A stretch of DNA of 64,000 nucleotides from positions 23,641-87,640 of the forward strand of contig MNCI01025099.1 in assembly GCA_015680685.1 (NCBI GenBank), read 5' to 3'. A program made the translations under genes and the position numbers. The notes below the pieces were generated by a model. That model was given only the letters and a program-made list of their open reading frames with translations, made no database searches and was not told the origin of the DNA. Below, one piece after another: positions 46,790-59,754 of this stretch (its first letter is position 1; the number at the start of each line of letters is the position of its first letter). The stretch comes from Gnetum montanum (lineage: Eukaryota > Streptophyta > Gnetopsida > Gnetales > Gnetaceae).

Positions 46790-48680
46790 CATGAAGATGT
46801 TAAACCACCAATTCCATAATAGTGCAAAGTGGTATATACTCATCTAGATGAGTATGTGCCTAATTTCACCTTCATCCTGCACTAGGATGAACAACTACAA
46901 TGGCATAATATGGAAGGCAACATTGTAATGCTTCCCAGTCGATATGTGCCCATGATGCTGCTTCAAAATCTTATGCAGTTACGCATTTATGATCTTCAAG
47001 AGGAGTACATTGTGCATGATTATGACTACCAAGACTACCATCCCACTAAAACACAATGTTGAACAGATCAATACCATGAGAAGCCACATGAGTTTGCAAA
47101 GGGGAAATAGTTCACCAATCCCTTATTCCTACTGAACTAAGACAATAATGAGTGCCCTTTCTCCAGAGGCTCTTAACATGAAAATTCTCCACCCCTTGAT
47201 ACTGATGATGGGGGTGTAAACCTGAATCTACATTCCACTATCAACAAAGCAAGTTTAGGAAAAGATGGTAGTCAAGGAAGGGGCTCAAAAAAGCATTAAG
47301 ATGATAAGAAATCTAAAAAATGTGGCCATGAAAACCAAAGGGGAGTTGGCAGATACCATGGTGGTGGCAGTCCTCCTCTCTCCTTGTCCTCTTCATATGC
47401 ATCTTCTTCTTCCTCTTCTTCTAATTTTGAAAAACATTGCAGAAAAAATAATCATGATGGAGGTGAGTAGAAAAATAATAATACTAGCTGCCATGTCCAC
47501 AATAATTGAAGGGGTAACAGAGGACATCATCAATGACAATAAAATAATGTTGATGATGAGCCTTTACTAGCAACTCGAAGCATAACATTGTAAAGGCAAT
47601 CAAGATCCCAACTAGGCATGTAAAATATAGTTAGATCAAGTGCTTAGACATGAAGAATATTCCAAGATTTGAGGGAGGATGTAACTCTGATCCACAAAAC
47701 CATCTAAAAGCCTTTCACTATGTCTACACCTTACAAAACATAGAGAATGACTAGCAAAAATTGAAGTTATGCCTTAGGACACTCATCAAAGAGGCAAAAA
47801 TTTGGTACTGGTTCTTGGAGCTGGAATCAATATGCCGATGGAGTACAATGCTTGAGTTATTCAATGATAAATACCAGGCATACTCTATAGTGTCCAATTT
47901 GAGAAGACAAATCCAATGCTAGAAATAGGAAACACATGAACCCTTGGATGTTGCCATGGGTAGATATTATTCTCTCATACATCAATGCATTGGCCATGGT
48001 TATTCTTAGAGGGAATAACTCCACCACATCATAGATGGGCTTAGAGAAAAAACTAGAAGAACTCTTGGGGTTTATTCCCAAGGGAGATTATCCAAACGAG
48101 GAGCCCATCAAATACAAAGACTGATAAAAAAGGTAGTAAGAAAAGGAGAGTTTTGAAAAAGGGAAAGTGTAGAACAATATAATAGGGACCCTTCCATTAA
48201 GAAAAGGGAGGTTTGATTCTATGACAAGGAGGAGTCACCACTCAACAAAGTGGTGAATAGGAAAACCTTGCCCATCCAAAAATCTGTTTCCAATATTTTG
48301 ACAAAGGTTGATAAGTTATGAAATTCTTTGGATGAAAAATTCCAAACTGCTATGAAGATTGCTAAAGAATCTAAAGAGCAAAATAGTAATCACAACCGGG
48401 AGGCAGAAAGAAGTTGAACATGCCTATCAAAGAGGTAAGGGCAAAGTTGCTATAGTAAAAGAAGTTGTGGAGATAAACTTTGATGATGATGTTGGGTGTG
48501 ACATTTGTCAATATGAACATCCAAATGGATGTTGCCCTATTGTGTTACACTTACAAGAGTCTGGGGTGTACACAGTGAATCCTAGACTAGTAAAGGGGCA
48601 AACACCTAGATAATTACCTTATCATCAAGGCAATTCCACCAGTAACATCAAGCTTACTATCCAAGTGTAGTGTTGCCAAA
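46790..48680 (+). pseudogene. Gag of element C
   Basis: The N-terminal block VYTHLDEYVPNFTFIL / DEQLQWHNMEGN (about 46830-46920) matches element D. The core region around 47840-48090 has WSTMLELFNDKYQAY, AMGRYYSLIHQCIGHGYS and DGLREKTRRTLGVYSQGRL in shifting frames. The zinc knuckle CDICQYEHPNGCC lies at about 48499-48540 within the 84-residue frame 48359-48613. Stops and frameshifts are spread throughout. Confidence 0.7.
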
Positions 48681-49194
48681 ACTGTACAAGTAATACCAAT
48701 AGTGGCACCAACAACAATCACGGGAATGCTACCACTAAGACAATAGAACCCTTATAGGTAATCGCATTCATAGAAATACAATGTTCAACAACCTATTTTT
48801 CCATGAAGCTCTGCAAGCCACACCTCATTCCAACATCACTATTATCCTCTAGAGTATCATTGAACTCATTCAACATCTACTCGAGGGGAGCGTCCATATC
48901 CATACCACCCTCTACATTCATCTACATACATCCTTCCACCCTCAACCTAGTTACCACCTGCTCCATCCATGTAGGGTGAAATTCCCTCATAGTCACAACA
49001 ATGAAATGCTACAAGGGCTACAAATTTACAACTGGCCTTCCAGCCCAATTGTTCAAGTAATCGATCCAAGAAATGGCCATTTTTTGACCTAACAATCCTC
49101 CCAAACCCTCACAACCTAATGTGGTTGGTTACCCTATATCTCTAGCACCCTCATCCTCTGCATCAAACACATTCAAGAGCCCTTCAAACCAAAC

Positions 49195-49720
49195 ATCACC
49201 TCAGATCTACACTATGATGTTAAATCATGCTATTTCTGATTAGATCAAAGCTTGCAAATTTTCCACTAAGAGATCTAACCTAGGAAGTCCTCTTATTTAC
49301 TTATAGATCATGGGACATGAGCCATGCAAGGCTATTCTTGATTTTGGTTCCAGTGTCAATCTCATCTCCTACAACATGTACAAGGTCTAGAACATACCAC
49401 CTCTCAAGAAGAGCAATATCCATCTGGAATTGGCAGACTAGACAAGCACTATCCCTTTGGGGTTAATGGAGGACATTATGACCATAGTTTGTGGATGGTT
49501 CTATCCTATTGATTTTCTAGTGATCAAGGTAGAAAACTATAAAGGTGACTTCCCCATCATTATGGGACATGCATGGTTGAGCACTATTGATGCATGAATG
49601 GGCATCAGGGACCTCTCCTTGAAACTCTCTAAGGAAAATGAATTCGGACAACTTGAGAAGAAGCTAGTTCCATGCATCACGTATAGCGATAATGGGTGCA
49701 ATTGCATGCAGAAAATATGA
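49195..49720 (+). pseudogene. Athila-type protease, element C
   Basis: The domain reads LGSPLIYL, MGHEPCKAILDFGSSVNLIS and YNMYKV (near 49280-49390), followed by PLGLMEDIMTIVCGWFYPIDFLV, GDFPIIMGHAWLSTIDA and LSLKLSKENEF (49450-49640). The active-site triad reads D-F-G. A few stops occur at former Gln codons. Confidence 0.65.
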
Positions 49721-50229
49721 TCCATTAATAGTACATTCATCAAAGCATGTAATTAGTGTGCACATGAAGTAGATATCTAAAGGTACCTATACGTAGTAGC
49801 CATAAAATAGGAGGGCACCTAATGGCTGATAGTTGACTTTGATAGTAGCACATTATGCATGGAACCCACTGAGAGCCTAATAGATGCCTATGTCGAGGGC
49901 ATGAATGAACTTGACTAAGTTCATCACCAACTCTCTGATGATAAAAATGATGATACATTTTGGGGAGAGTTGAAAATTCCTGATAGTTTCAAGAAAGAGC
50001 CCCTAGAGTTAAAAAAATTACCAATCAACATGGAGTATGCATTTTTAAATAATGGTAAGTTAGTCTTAATCAATGCAAATCTTGCTCTTGAACAAAAAGA
50101 CAAGCTATTGAAGGTGGTCAACAAATGGGCAACAACCTTTGCCTAGTCATATCCTGAGCTGACTAAAATTGATCCAAGGATATGCTAGTAGTGTATCTAC
50201 ACTGACCTAGCAATAAAGCCAAGAAGATA

Positions 50230-51170
50230 GTAGTAGAGGCAGTTGAACCCCAAGTTGAAATAGATTATCAAAGAGGAAATAGAACAAATCCTCAAGGTAG
50301 GGTTCATCTATCCCATCGTGGATAGTGAGTGGGTTATCTCACTCGTAATTGTGTCAAAGAAAAGTGGCGAGTCAGCATTGACTTTAAGCTATTGAATATG
50401 GAAACATTTAAAGATCATTTTCCATTGCCATTTATGAACCAAGTGTTGGACACTACATCTGGGCATTGTTACTATAGCTTCTTGGATGGTTATAGTGGGT
50501 ATAACCAAATCCATATTGCACTAGAGGATTAGGCCAAAACAACATTCACGAGTTCCTGGGGGACCTTTGCATATTACAAGATGTCATTTGGTCTATGTAA
50601 TGCCCCTACAACATTCCAACACGTGATCCTTAGTATTTGTCAATAGTAAATTGGTAGCAAGGTAAAAGTCTTTATAGATGACTTCTCTACCTATGGGGCT
50701 ACATTTGAGCAAGCCCTAGGCCGCCTTGAGCAAGTATTGAAAAGATGTGTCAAAATAAACCTTAGGCTCAATTGGTAGAAAAACCATTTAATGGTATAGG
50801 AAGGCATAGTATTGAGGCATAGAATTACTTAGGTAGGGATTGAGGTAGACCTGGAAAAGATAAGGGTCATCCAAGGAATTACATGTCAAGAAATGTCCAT
50901 ATTGCATCCACTATGCAAGCTGAAGCATTGTGGATGCATAGTTGAATTACACCACAACTGAGAAAGAACTAATTATAGTGGTGTATGCTCTCAAAACATT
51001 TAGGCACTATGTGCTTGGTTATAAAGTATTTATGCACATAGATCATAGTGCCATTGGCTTCCTAATGAACAAGCCAATGGTGAGCCCTCATATTATATGG
51101 TGGCTCATGATCTTGCAGGAATTCAATCTCACAATGGTAGATTGAAAGGGGACTAAGAATGTGGTCACTG
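50230..51170 (+). pseudogene. Reverse transcriptase and RNase H of element C with internal deletion
   Basis: RT motifs: FKLLNMETFKDHFPLPF (50382-50435), CYYSFLDGYSGYNQIHIAL (50468-50523), KMSFGLCNAPTTFQHVI (50579-50628) and FIDDFSTYGATFEQAL (50672-50718), with the catalytic box F-I-D-D. The thumb and connection (FLGHxGYYRRF in relatives) are missing: sequence near 50880 jumps from the end of the palm to RNase H-side YTTTEKELIIVVYALKTFR and GYKVFMHIDHSAI (50950-51060). Relative to element B, roughly 270 bases are gone. Confidence 0.7.
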
Positions 51171-51359
51171 ACCATCTCTCTCAATTAAGATGGGATAACA
51201 AAGAGGAGGAGAGCCCGCTCTTTAATCAATTTCTAGATGAACTCCTTTTTAATGGAGTAGTAAATGAACAAATGCCTTTAGAAACAAAATGGTATGATAG
51301 CATCCTCACTTACCTTCTCACTCAGGAGATGCCACAAGATCTAGACTTTAGGAATGAAT

Positions 51360-52480
51360 AACAGTTTCTTTATCGAGCTCAGTACTTCATGGAAATTAAT
51401 GGACACCTTTACAAGGTGTGCGTCGATGGCCTGGTTCACTAGTGTGTCCTTGATGTAGACCAATTATGCATTTTCTAGGATGCTCATGAAGGCCCTTGAT
51501 GATCATAAAAATCCCAATGGTAGGATACTATTGGCCAACAATCTTTAGGGATGTCCACCAATTTGTCCAAGCTTATAAATGTTATCAACAAGATGATGAG
51601 ATGATTACTTGAATGAAAGGTTCTCAACAGTGGATTCAACCACTAGAGCCCTTTGACATATGGGGCATTAACTTCATGGGTTTCATCACACATGTATCCA
51701 ATGGAAAGACATACATCATCATAGTAGTTGACTACTATACCAAATAGGTAGACACTGCTGCTTGATTTGTACAAAAAAATGTTGTAAACAAGTTTGTGGT
51801 GCCACATGCATTGATTTCTGACAATGGAACTCATTTTACAAGTGCCACTTTTCAAAAAATCATGTAATTCTTGGGGGTCAAACATAAATTAATAACACCC
51901 TATCACCCCCAAGCCAATGGTTAGGAAAAGGTAGCTATCAAGAAGATTACCAAGATTCTAACAAAAACTATCAGCAAATATAGGAGAGACTCCAACACAA
52001 AACTCAAAGATGTCCTTTGGGGCTACTGCTCAACATGGAAACTCCCTATTGGCTACTCTCCTTATGAGTTAGTGTGAAGAAAACTTCCAATGCTCCTAAT
52101 TCAATCCAAGCTCTGTACACTCTCAATAGCATGTGATCTAGATCTTGACTTAAGTCTTACACAAAGAGAAAGACTAATCAACCTCAACGTGATGGAAAAA
52201 AATTGATTAGTGGCCCTATCTTTGAATGAAGTGCATAAGGCATTCAACAAGTAGTGTGATGACCTTAAAATATGGAAAGTAAAATTTCAACTTGGAGCTA
52301 AGGTTATCTACTAGAACCCCACACATGTGCCTTAGAAAAAAAAGTTCCAAATGTTGTGGGAGGGACCTTATATAATTGATGAAACCTTTTCCTTTGGGAT
52401 CATGTTAATCTACAAACCTGAGAGCCCACATGCAGTTAATTAACATCCAACAAGTGAAACCTTTCCTAGAGCCAAGACAA
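51360..52480 (+). pseudogene. Integrase of element C
   Basis: The core has TYIIIVVDYYTK (51712-51745), PHALISDNGTHFTSATF (51810-51860, second Asp kept) and TPYHPQANG (51894-51920), where the expected Q-V-E becomes stop-E-K. The catalytic Glu therefore appears to be Lys. The C-terminal part has WGYCSTWKLPIGYSPYELV (52018-52075) and FQLGAKVIY then FQMLWEGPYIIDETFS. The HHCC finger near 51480-51600 is degraded. It is inactive. Confidence 0.7.
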
Positions 52481-54603
52481 GCTAGTGCAACTACTACTTC
52501 ATTGGATGGAAAACCATGCTTTATATTCCGTGTCTCCTCATTTCAACTTAGTCATGGAGGAGATGGCCATCTATGCTAGCCACACATATGGCTCCTTGGT
52601 TTTTCACTTTTTTTTTTACACTTTGTTGGTTTTTACCTCTTTTTGGTTTTTCATTCTATTGATTTTCTCGATTTTTTGTTTTACAACATGATTATTATGT
52701 TTTATCTTTCTTGAATATTTTATACTTTCTTATATATTTTATATTTTACTTTATTTTTGTGTGTGTGACTTTTCACTACTTTTTCTAATAAAAGTGCTTT
52801 ATTACCATAGGAAACAATGCCAATGTTGTTATTTACTAATGCTGGTTTATGCTTAATGTTGTGAATGTTAATGTTTGGTTTTTATTTTTGAATTTTGATG
52901 TGTGATGAATAAGAAATGGTTTAATTTTCATGGAATAGGTAGTGAATCCATATCATCCACCCATCCACAACCTCTATGGTTTTCCTTATTCTAGAAGTTT
53001 GAGGTTCCTTTTATTAAATAAACTTTTAATAAATTTGTGACCTTTGGTAGTTTTTGGAATTAGGAAGTATTCAAAGGTTTGCATAGGATGTGACTTCAAG
53101 GGGACTCAATACTCTTTGTATTCTTCTACTTACTTAGGTGCTTAAGTGTTTTCATAGACTTCTTACTATTCTATGTCATCCAATAAAAGGAATTCAAAAA
53201 AAGTCTTTACATGGTGTGGTTCCCATCCAAAAATATAGGAAAAAAAACAACATAATGGGAATTCAAAGCACATCCCTTAGAAAAATAAATAGGCTATTAG
53301 AATTGGTTATGGAACTAGAAAGACATGTTACCCATGCCTGAAGATCCCCTCTAACTAAGGCCTTCTCTCACTCCTTGCTTTCTTCTCTTCTCTTTATGTA
53401 ATGGTGGTTGTTCTATAGGAGCACTCTTGTGTTTTGAAGGGGTGGATTGGTCTTAGAGTGGTGATGCGAAGTCACTAAAAGAGGTTGGTTTTGGTCTAGA
53501 CTAAGGATGGATCTTCTCAAGTCATTTTAAACACAAACTTCACCAAGGACTTCTTATGACCTTAATTTGGGATTCCATCTTACCTTCTCAGTCATCCATC
53601 TATGTTACCCATAACTCACCTCACTATTGATTTTCATGTTATGCTCGATGTCTTAGTTTGATGTGTTGGAATTCTTGGATAGATTATTTTTTGTTGGTCC
53701 TTAACTTTTCATAACCATTAATTAACTATGGGGCCCATGGACTCCTTAGTTAAGGTTATGCAAGGGAAAAAGGGATGTGTTTCTGTTATGGGGAGGGCCC
53801 ACTTGCATATCTCTTGGTTTGGATAGTTAAGTCCCTTACCTTAGACATTACTACAATCCCATCTTTCATGTGCTCCTGTACATCAAGCTTTATGCTCCTT
53901 AATACCTTCATAAAATTTCATTCTCTAACCATTTTCTCAATTTTCTAGGCTTCAAGATCCTCCTACTATTTTCATGATGTTCGTTGCTTTTTAGACTTCC
54001 ATTTAACTCCAAATTCACTCAAAAACTCCTTGTATTTTCAAGCTTGATCAAATTTAATGGTGGTGAATAGCCATGTCAATTAGGCCTAGTCGATGTACTC
54101 ATTAGGCCCTGTCAACTAGGCCTTCTCGACACAACAGAAAAAGTCTATAAATACCATCAAACTCTGTACATTTTTTATCATTTTCTTCACAACAAGAGGG
54201 AATTTTTTGTCATTTTTCAAAGCCCAACACCTTCTAGAGCCTATGACTTTTCAAAGATTTGTTCAAATCACTCCATTCTTCGATCCTGCAACTACCAAAG
54301 GTAAGCTCTTCATTGTGGGGGTCGCAAACCTTAAGGTTTTTAACAAAAATTTTTTGTCCCCCAAGGATTAATGAATAAAATGATAATAAAAACCATTGAT
54401 TTTTCGAAGTTTAACCCTTTCAATAATCTTTGGTATGACTATAATCATTTATCAACATCGAAAAATATAATTTAATAATTAAAATTGATTAAATCAGCCA
54501 TAATCATAACTTAGCTAAGTGTAACCTTCCTAATGAGATAAGGTATCCCAATTGTTTCATGTTACACAATAATTGCTAATCCATGATCATGTTGTGATTA
54601 TAG
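52480..54603 (+). promoter_or_regulatory. Spacer of element C with internal LTR-like promoter
   Basis: A T-rich spacer begins with the same GTCATGG(G/A)GGAGATGG block (52550-52566) as element B. AGGCC-containing short repeats at 54070-54125 precede the TATA box CTATAAATAC at 54145-54154. The region from about 54245 onward (ATCACTCCATTCTTCGATCC) is shared with the left edge of the window. Immediately before the ORF ATG the sequence is GTGATTATAG, acceptor-like. Confidence 0.5.
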
Positions 54604-56111
54604 ATGGCACCAAGGCCAAAATGACCATAGGAAGGAGGATCCTTTCAACCAAGGAAGAAATGACCTAGAACTAGAAGGGGCCAACAAGAACAAGCTTAGG
54701 AATAGGCAAAAGAAACCCATGCAATAGGACCTCTTCAGGAGGAGCCTAAAGTGGAATCTATTAGATAGATTCCTGAAGAAGAGGTTGTAATAGAATAATC
54801 ACAATGAAGAGAGGCACTGGTGCCCATACTAAGACTTGAAGTTACATTAACATAAGCGTGTCTCGACACAATCAGGCCCCATGATGTCCAACACTCAATT
54901 CTTCAAGAAGTAAACTTTAGGCCATTCCTAGAGCATGTTCCAGCAAAGGTGAAGATACAACTGCAAACCTCTTCCATGTGGCCAATCATTACTTCCAAAT
55001 GGGAGTGGTACATAGAAGAGATGTACCTCTTCTAAAATCATAGAAGGGTAGGCTCCAAGGTGAAGATCAAGGATATTCAAGTGTTTTACTTGGTTGAAGC
55101 CATCGCATAGGCTCTTAGGTTGCCTGATTTTGGGACATAATTGGCAGAGCTATCTATGTAGGCTAACCAAAGGGTTGAAAAGGAGTCGACCTAGTGGTGT
55201 TATAGGGTTGACCATAAAGAGTTTGACACGCTCACACTGATGAAATGTGTATACTTCAAGATAGTAGCCTATCACCTTAATCTGATGGTGAGGCTCAATA
55301 AGGTAACTACCTTATCTGCCCAAGCATGCATTGCTCTAAGTAGAAGATTTCTAGCAAACCTTTTACAATTGATCTATCTAGAGATAGAAAAGCATTTCAA
55401 AGAAAATGAACATGAAAAGAAAACCTTGCCTTTTCCATGCCTCATCCATAAAATTTGCAAAAGGGCAAGGATAATCTACTATGCCAACAACACGATCAGG
55501 CATTCTCCCATTGCCTCTTAGTCTGAGATGATGAAGGGCAAGACACCTATCATGTCCAAGGAAGAGGAGTAGCAACTGCCACCTCTGCCACCGACTTAAG
55601 AAACAATGCCAGAGGCCCATGCAGCCATTAAGTGCTTACACAAAATCTAAGCCAACTCTTGCATGAGTAGGAGCAATGAGTAAAAATAAGTGGTGGAGAT
55701 CCATCTATATATTGATTATCGATGAGTCACCTTAATGAAAGTGGTTCGAACAATTAGTCAGATGGAAGGAGGTGGCCCAATATTCTTAGCCTAATGAATA
55801 TAGCTACCTACGAGATCGAATCTCAGTGCCTAAGAGGTAACAATGTCTCTATCTCAACACCATTTATTCCTAGAAATATTTGAGAATGCCACCTCCTTTT
55901 TGATGTGCTTGGAGGAGGGTGAGGGAGAAACTATACTGGTGATGTAGCACCAAGGATAGGAGACAGCTGCGAAAGGGGTTGCTAACCAAATTACAACAAC
56001 ACTTAATACACCTATGACATCTATATTAGATGTATCTACACTTCGAGATCTGCAGACATTCACAAGAACTATCAGTGGAAGATTAAGTGCAACCTAGCAT
56101 GAAGAGTTTTT
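54604..56111 (+). pseudogene. Post-pol ORF of element C, truncated at the junction
   Basis: It starts MAPRPK at 54604. Recognisable blocks are MWPIITSKWEWYIEEMYLF (about 54970-55030), VFYLVEAIA (55080-55110), YFKIVAYHLNLMVRLNK (55251-55300) and LPFPCLIHKICKRARI (55426-55475). The C-terminal coiled coil and the PCPW motif present in the relatives are absent because sequence homology stops near 56111. Stops are mostly at former Gln codons. It is a plant putative transposon protein-like domain. Confidence 0.6.
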
Positions 56112-57009
56112 CTATGCTACACAAGTCACAAGTTACAACCACATGAACAACGATATGAGATGGGGTATAGAAGGGATTGTAGAGATTGGGACATGAGGTA
56201 ACTGACCCAGAGCATAGTGAATCCTACGTGTAAAGCATGATTAATGTGTCATTAACCCATCGTTCCAAGATCATTACCAAGTCTATTCCTCTTATCACTG
56301 ACACCGCATTGTTTCATCCCATGACGAGTGACTATGAGAGTACCATAACAACAAGGCATATAATCACTTGGAATTTTATTCAAGGGAGGAGTGATTTTTT
56401 CTTTGTGGCACTTCCTTTGTTTTTTTTTCTTTTTTTTTCTTTTTTTTGAATGAATGAATCCAGAGAAGCCACCAACCTTCAGGCATGGGTGCATGTCTTT
56501 CCAATGGAACCCCTTAGAATACCATTGGATCTTTGAGTGTCTTTTGATTACTCTTACTTCCATTTTTCATTAGATCTACAAAGATCTTAGTACAACCATG
56601 TTGCATGATAACTCTCACAGACGTCACCAAAGAGAATCCGCAAATCCTCTTCATGTCACAACCGAATTGTTCCCTCTTAGTCCATCCTTCTTCATTCTAG
56701 GTACAATGAGCACAAAATTAATTTTAAGTTTTAAGAATGTCAAGAATATCACTGTACCCTCGACAGAACCTCTTATTTGTAGAATGGATGAGTGGGTGTA
56801 ATGGACTCACTGTCCAAATAATTGATCACTCAAGACTCAATAACATAGAACTCACCTCAACCAACAAGCCACATGAGTGTTTTATTCGTAGATGAGATTA
56901 CTTATTAAAAGATAAAAAGATAAAATAAGAAATTGAAAAATGAAAAACTGGAAAACAAAAAATTGTAAAATTAAAGAAAATGAAAAATATTTATTAATCC
57001 TGCTTGTTA

Positions 57010-58992
57010 TTAGAATGCGGGATATCCCCCATAACTAAACGGTTGAGCATGGAAAGGATTAGCAAATGGAAGATGAGGGTCCTTGCATGTTGAAAACATT
57101 GAAACTTGGTCATACTTATCCCATTGGGGTTCACAGACTTGATTATAGTAAGCATAGTGAGGCAATTTATAAGATGTGGTTCCTGGATAAAGAGTTGACC
57201 CACTATGATACTTCGGACCGTAAGATGGTATGCAAGGATCGGGATGTCTCTCTCCATGGCTATATTCATTGGGCCATATGGTTGTTGGAGTGTTAATTGA
57301 TGGCCTTGATGAAGCAACATGAGGCGTTGGGTTCGAAGGGAAGGATGTACCATAGTGTTGGACTTGTGCTAAGTTGGAGAATGCAGTGGCCTTGGAATTG
57401 TGTTGTCCCTTCCTACGGTCAGGTCTAAAGAAGGGATGCTTTTGATGTTGAGGAGCCCTCTTATTGCTATTGGCAATAGTAGAACAAGTAATGTTCGTAG
57501 GTTGTTGTTGTGGTGCAAACACTTTAGGAACAGTTGGTGGCGATGCAGAAGGAGGGAAAGGATGAGAATGTTGAAATATAGAAGTGTAAGGTACACAAGG
57601 CGGTGGTTGTGTTGAAGACATGGGCTGATAGTATTGAGGAGAATGATAATGCAACAAAATAGAGTATGTTGACCCAGTTGGGGAAATGGGATGTTGAACC
57701 AGATAAGCATTTAGGTTTGGATGATACAAAGGATGTTTCTAGTTTAGGGGTGGCTTCCCCCACGAATGGGATTGTTGCCACTGTGATCGAACATAGTATC
57801 TCTGTATGAACTATGGGTGTAACGTGCTTCCCAAATGCTCATATAAATGTAACAAGATTGGGCATTGGCCCTTGGGGTGATCATATAGGCAAATTTTGCA
57901 TTCATACGTATGATTGGCAGTTGAGCTGTTATCTTCCTCATCCCTTCCTTCCGATTGTCTAATGATACTTTTTCCTACTTCTTAGGTTGTCAAAACTCTA
58001 TCTCCAATAATATCGATATATTCTCCACACTTTTTATGTGTCCATTCCAACATCTTATTGATCTTTTCCTCAACTTCCTCTAATGATTATTGTACTGGCA
58101 AAGATGATTCTTCCTCCTTGAGATGGGTTGATTTCACCTTTTGATGATTATGGACCTTTGTTAAGTTGAGATTTTGGTCCCATTGATGTTTTTTAACACT
58201 CTCCCATCCAGCCATGTCTCCTTCTTCTTTTGCTACTCGCTTAATAAGCTCTTGGAATTGATGGGTTTGTAGTTCGTATAGTTGACCTTGGGCATACATC
58301 CCTAGGGTCTCTCTTGTTTCATCACGAAGCCCATCAATGATATGGTACATTAGCCTTTCCTCGGAGAACTCATGGCTTGGACAATTATTTAACAGTGCAT
58401 AATATCTTTCTAAAGCCATGTCCAAGGATTCATGTTGTGATTGTTTCCACTCTTGGGTTTTTTTCCTCAAGGCCTACACTCTTGCGTAGGTTTGATATCT
58501 TTCATTAAAGAGTTCTACCATTGTTGGCCAACGTTGTATTGAATTTGGTTTTAACAATCTATACCATACTTTTGCTTGGCCAATGAGTGTCATAGGAAAG
58601 AGCTTAAGTTTTTGCCAATCGTTATCAATGTTGTTCCATGCATAGGCATCGTAGAAGGCTTGTAAATGTTGTTGCGGATCTAAGTCATAGCCTCCTGAGA
58701 AATGGGGAAAGTTGTTTAAATCAAGCCCAGGTAGGCGGCTCTATTTACGATGCCTACGGGAGATTCGAATAGCCTCTTGTATTTGCGTTAAGTTTGTAGT
58801 GGCCAGTAGGGGTTCATCGTCATCGAGTAGGTTATGCTCTCATACGTTGGGATGATGCTACCTTCATTTATGTTTATAAGAAACCCCCACCTCAGGTTAC
58901 GTACTCCAATCTTCATTGTCATATAATTTGTTGGTTCTCCAATGAATTGCCTCACTAGATGTGGCGTTATTGTAGTATTGTAGGAGAGGCAT
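57010..58992 (-). pseudogene. Gag of composite block
   Basis: ATG at 58992 begins MPLLQYYNNATSSEE. The core reads LDMALERYYALLNNCPSHEF and DGLRDETRETLGMYAQGQL (58470-58250). The zinc knuckle CKICLYDHPKGQC is near 57855-57905. The Pro/Gln/Tyr/His-rich tail (57729-57010) is open for 239 residues and ends YGGYPAF plus stop. Frameshifts lie between the blocks. The unusually long open tail suggests this is among the younger gag copies here. Confidence 0.75.
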
Positions 58993-59131
58993 AGTTGTGC
59001 AATTGTGTGTGAATTTCTATGTGACTTTTTATACTTATTTCTTCCTAAAGATATATCATTAATTCCTGTACAGCAACCTTGTATGATATAACTAATCTAG
59101 ATACTAGCACCATCCCTGGCAATGACACTAA

Positions 59132-59754
59132 TGATGAGTGGCGAGGTACCCCTACACTCAACCATACAAATACGAGCGTCTCATGCACGATCCGGTCGAA
59201 CTCTATAGACAAGCTAGTTGTGGTATCTAGATAGTCACTCGTAGATCGAAATTCACTGTCTTCCCACCTGGACTAGTATTAACTTTGTCACATATGGTTT
59301 AGTCCAGGGTGAGGTGTATGATGTGTTTCTATACTAATGCTACTCCTGGGTATGATGGTAAATAATATTAACTAAGCTAAGAGAGAGAGGGTGAGAGAGA
59401 ATCTAAGCTAGCCTAAGTGNTAAGTGAATGTTGCAATGATGAAGTAATCTCGATCTTTATTGCCAGTCATGTGTGTGTCCAAGTACATCACACTTGAATA
59501 AGGATGCCATACAATTACAATCACCACACTGTGGGCATACACTGGGAGAGAAGGGTTGAGAGGAAAAACTGATGTAAAAAGAAACTTAAACTTAACAATT
59601 CTAACCACCAATGCCTACCAGATATATCTACTTCTTATTTATAGATGAGAAGACAAGCTGCGATATCACGTATGCGATATCGTGTCTAGGCTGTGATATC
59701 GCATACGTGATATCACGTATGTGATATCGTGGTCAGCTAAATGACAACTCATCA
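59132..59754 (-). repeat. 5' LTR of composite block, with internal unresolved base
   Basis: It runs from TGATGAGTGG to CAACTCATCA, with a decayed PBS directly inside (minus-strand TAGTGTCATTGCCAGGG, complement of 59112-59131). The GATATC array is at 59659-59731. A single N at 59420 joins two parts that in the sister LTR (13414-14260) are separated by about 230 bases, so this LTR is probably collapsed in the assembly. Confidence 0.8.

Larger units (their letters stand above)
46620..56111 (+). mobile_element. Athila-like element C body
   Basis: The order is: PBS (46620-46639), gag (46790-48660), protease (49195-49720), RT and RNase H (50230-51170) with an internal deletion, integrase (51400-52120) and C-terminal region, a spacer with internal TATA box (52480-54600), and a post-pol ORF (54604 to about 56111). 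There the element switches to minus-strand gag-family sequence and no 3' LTR in plus orientation follows. All frames are broken. It is collinear with element B and shares gag motifs with element D. Confidence 0.75.

Noticed and set aside
48490-48545. CDICQYEHPNGCC motif as a host zinc-finger gene
   Set aside because: It is the gag zinc knuckle, with homologous gag blocks upstream and the protease downstream.
54604-56111. Viral envelope gene
   Set aside because: The position is env-like, but no signal peptide, membrane segment or glycoprotein pattern is visible; it resembles a plant transposon-protein domain instead.
57066-57615. Plus-strand frames in 57.0-57.6 kb
   Set aside because: They are antisense shadows of the minus-strand gag tail, which has zinc-knuckle context and a conserved stop.
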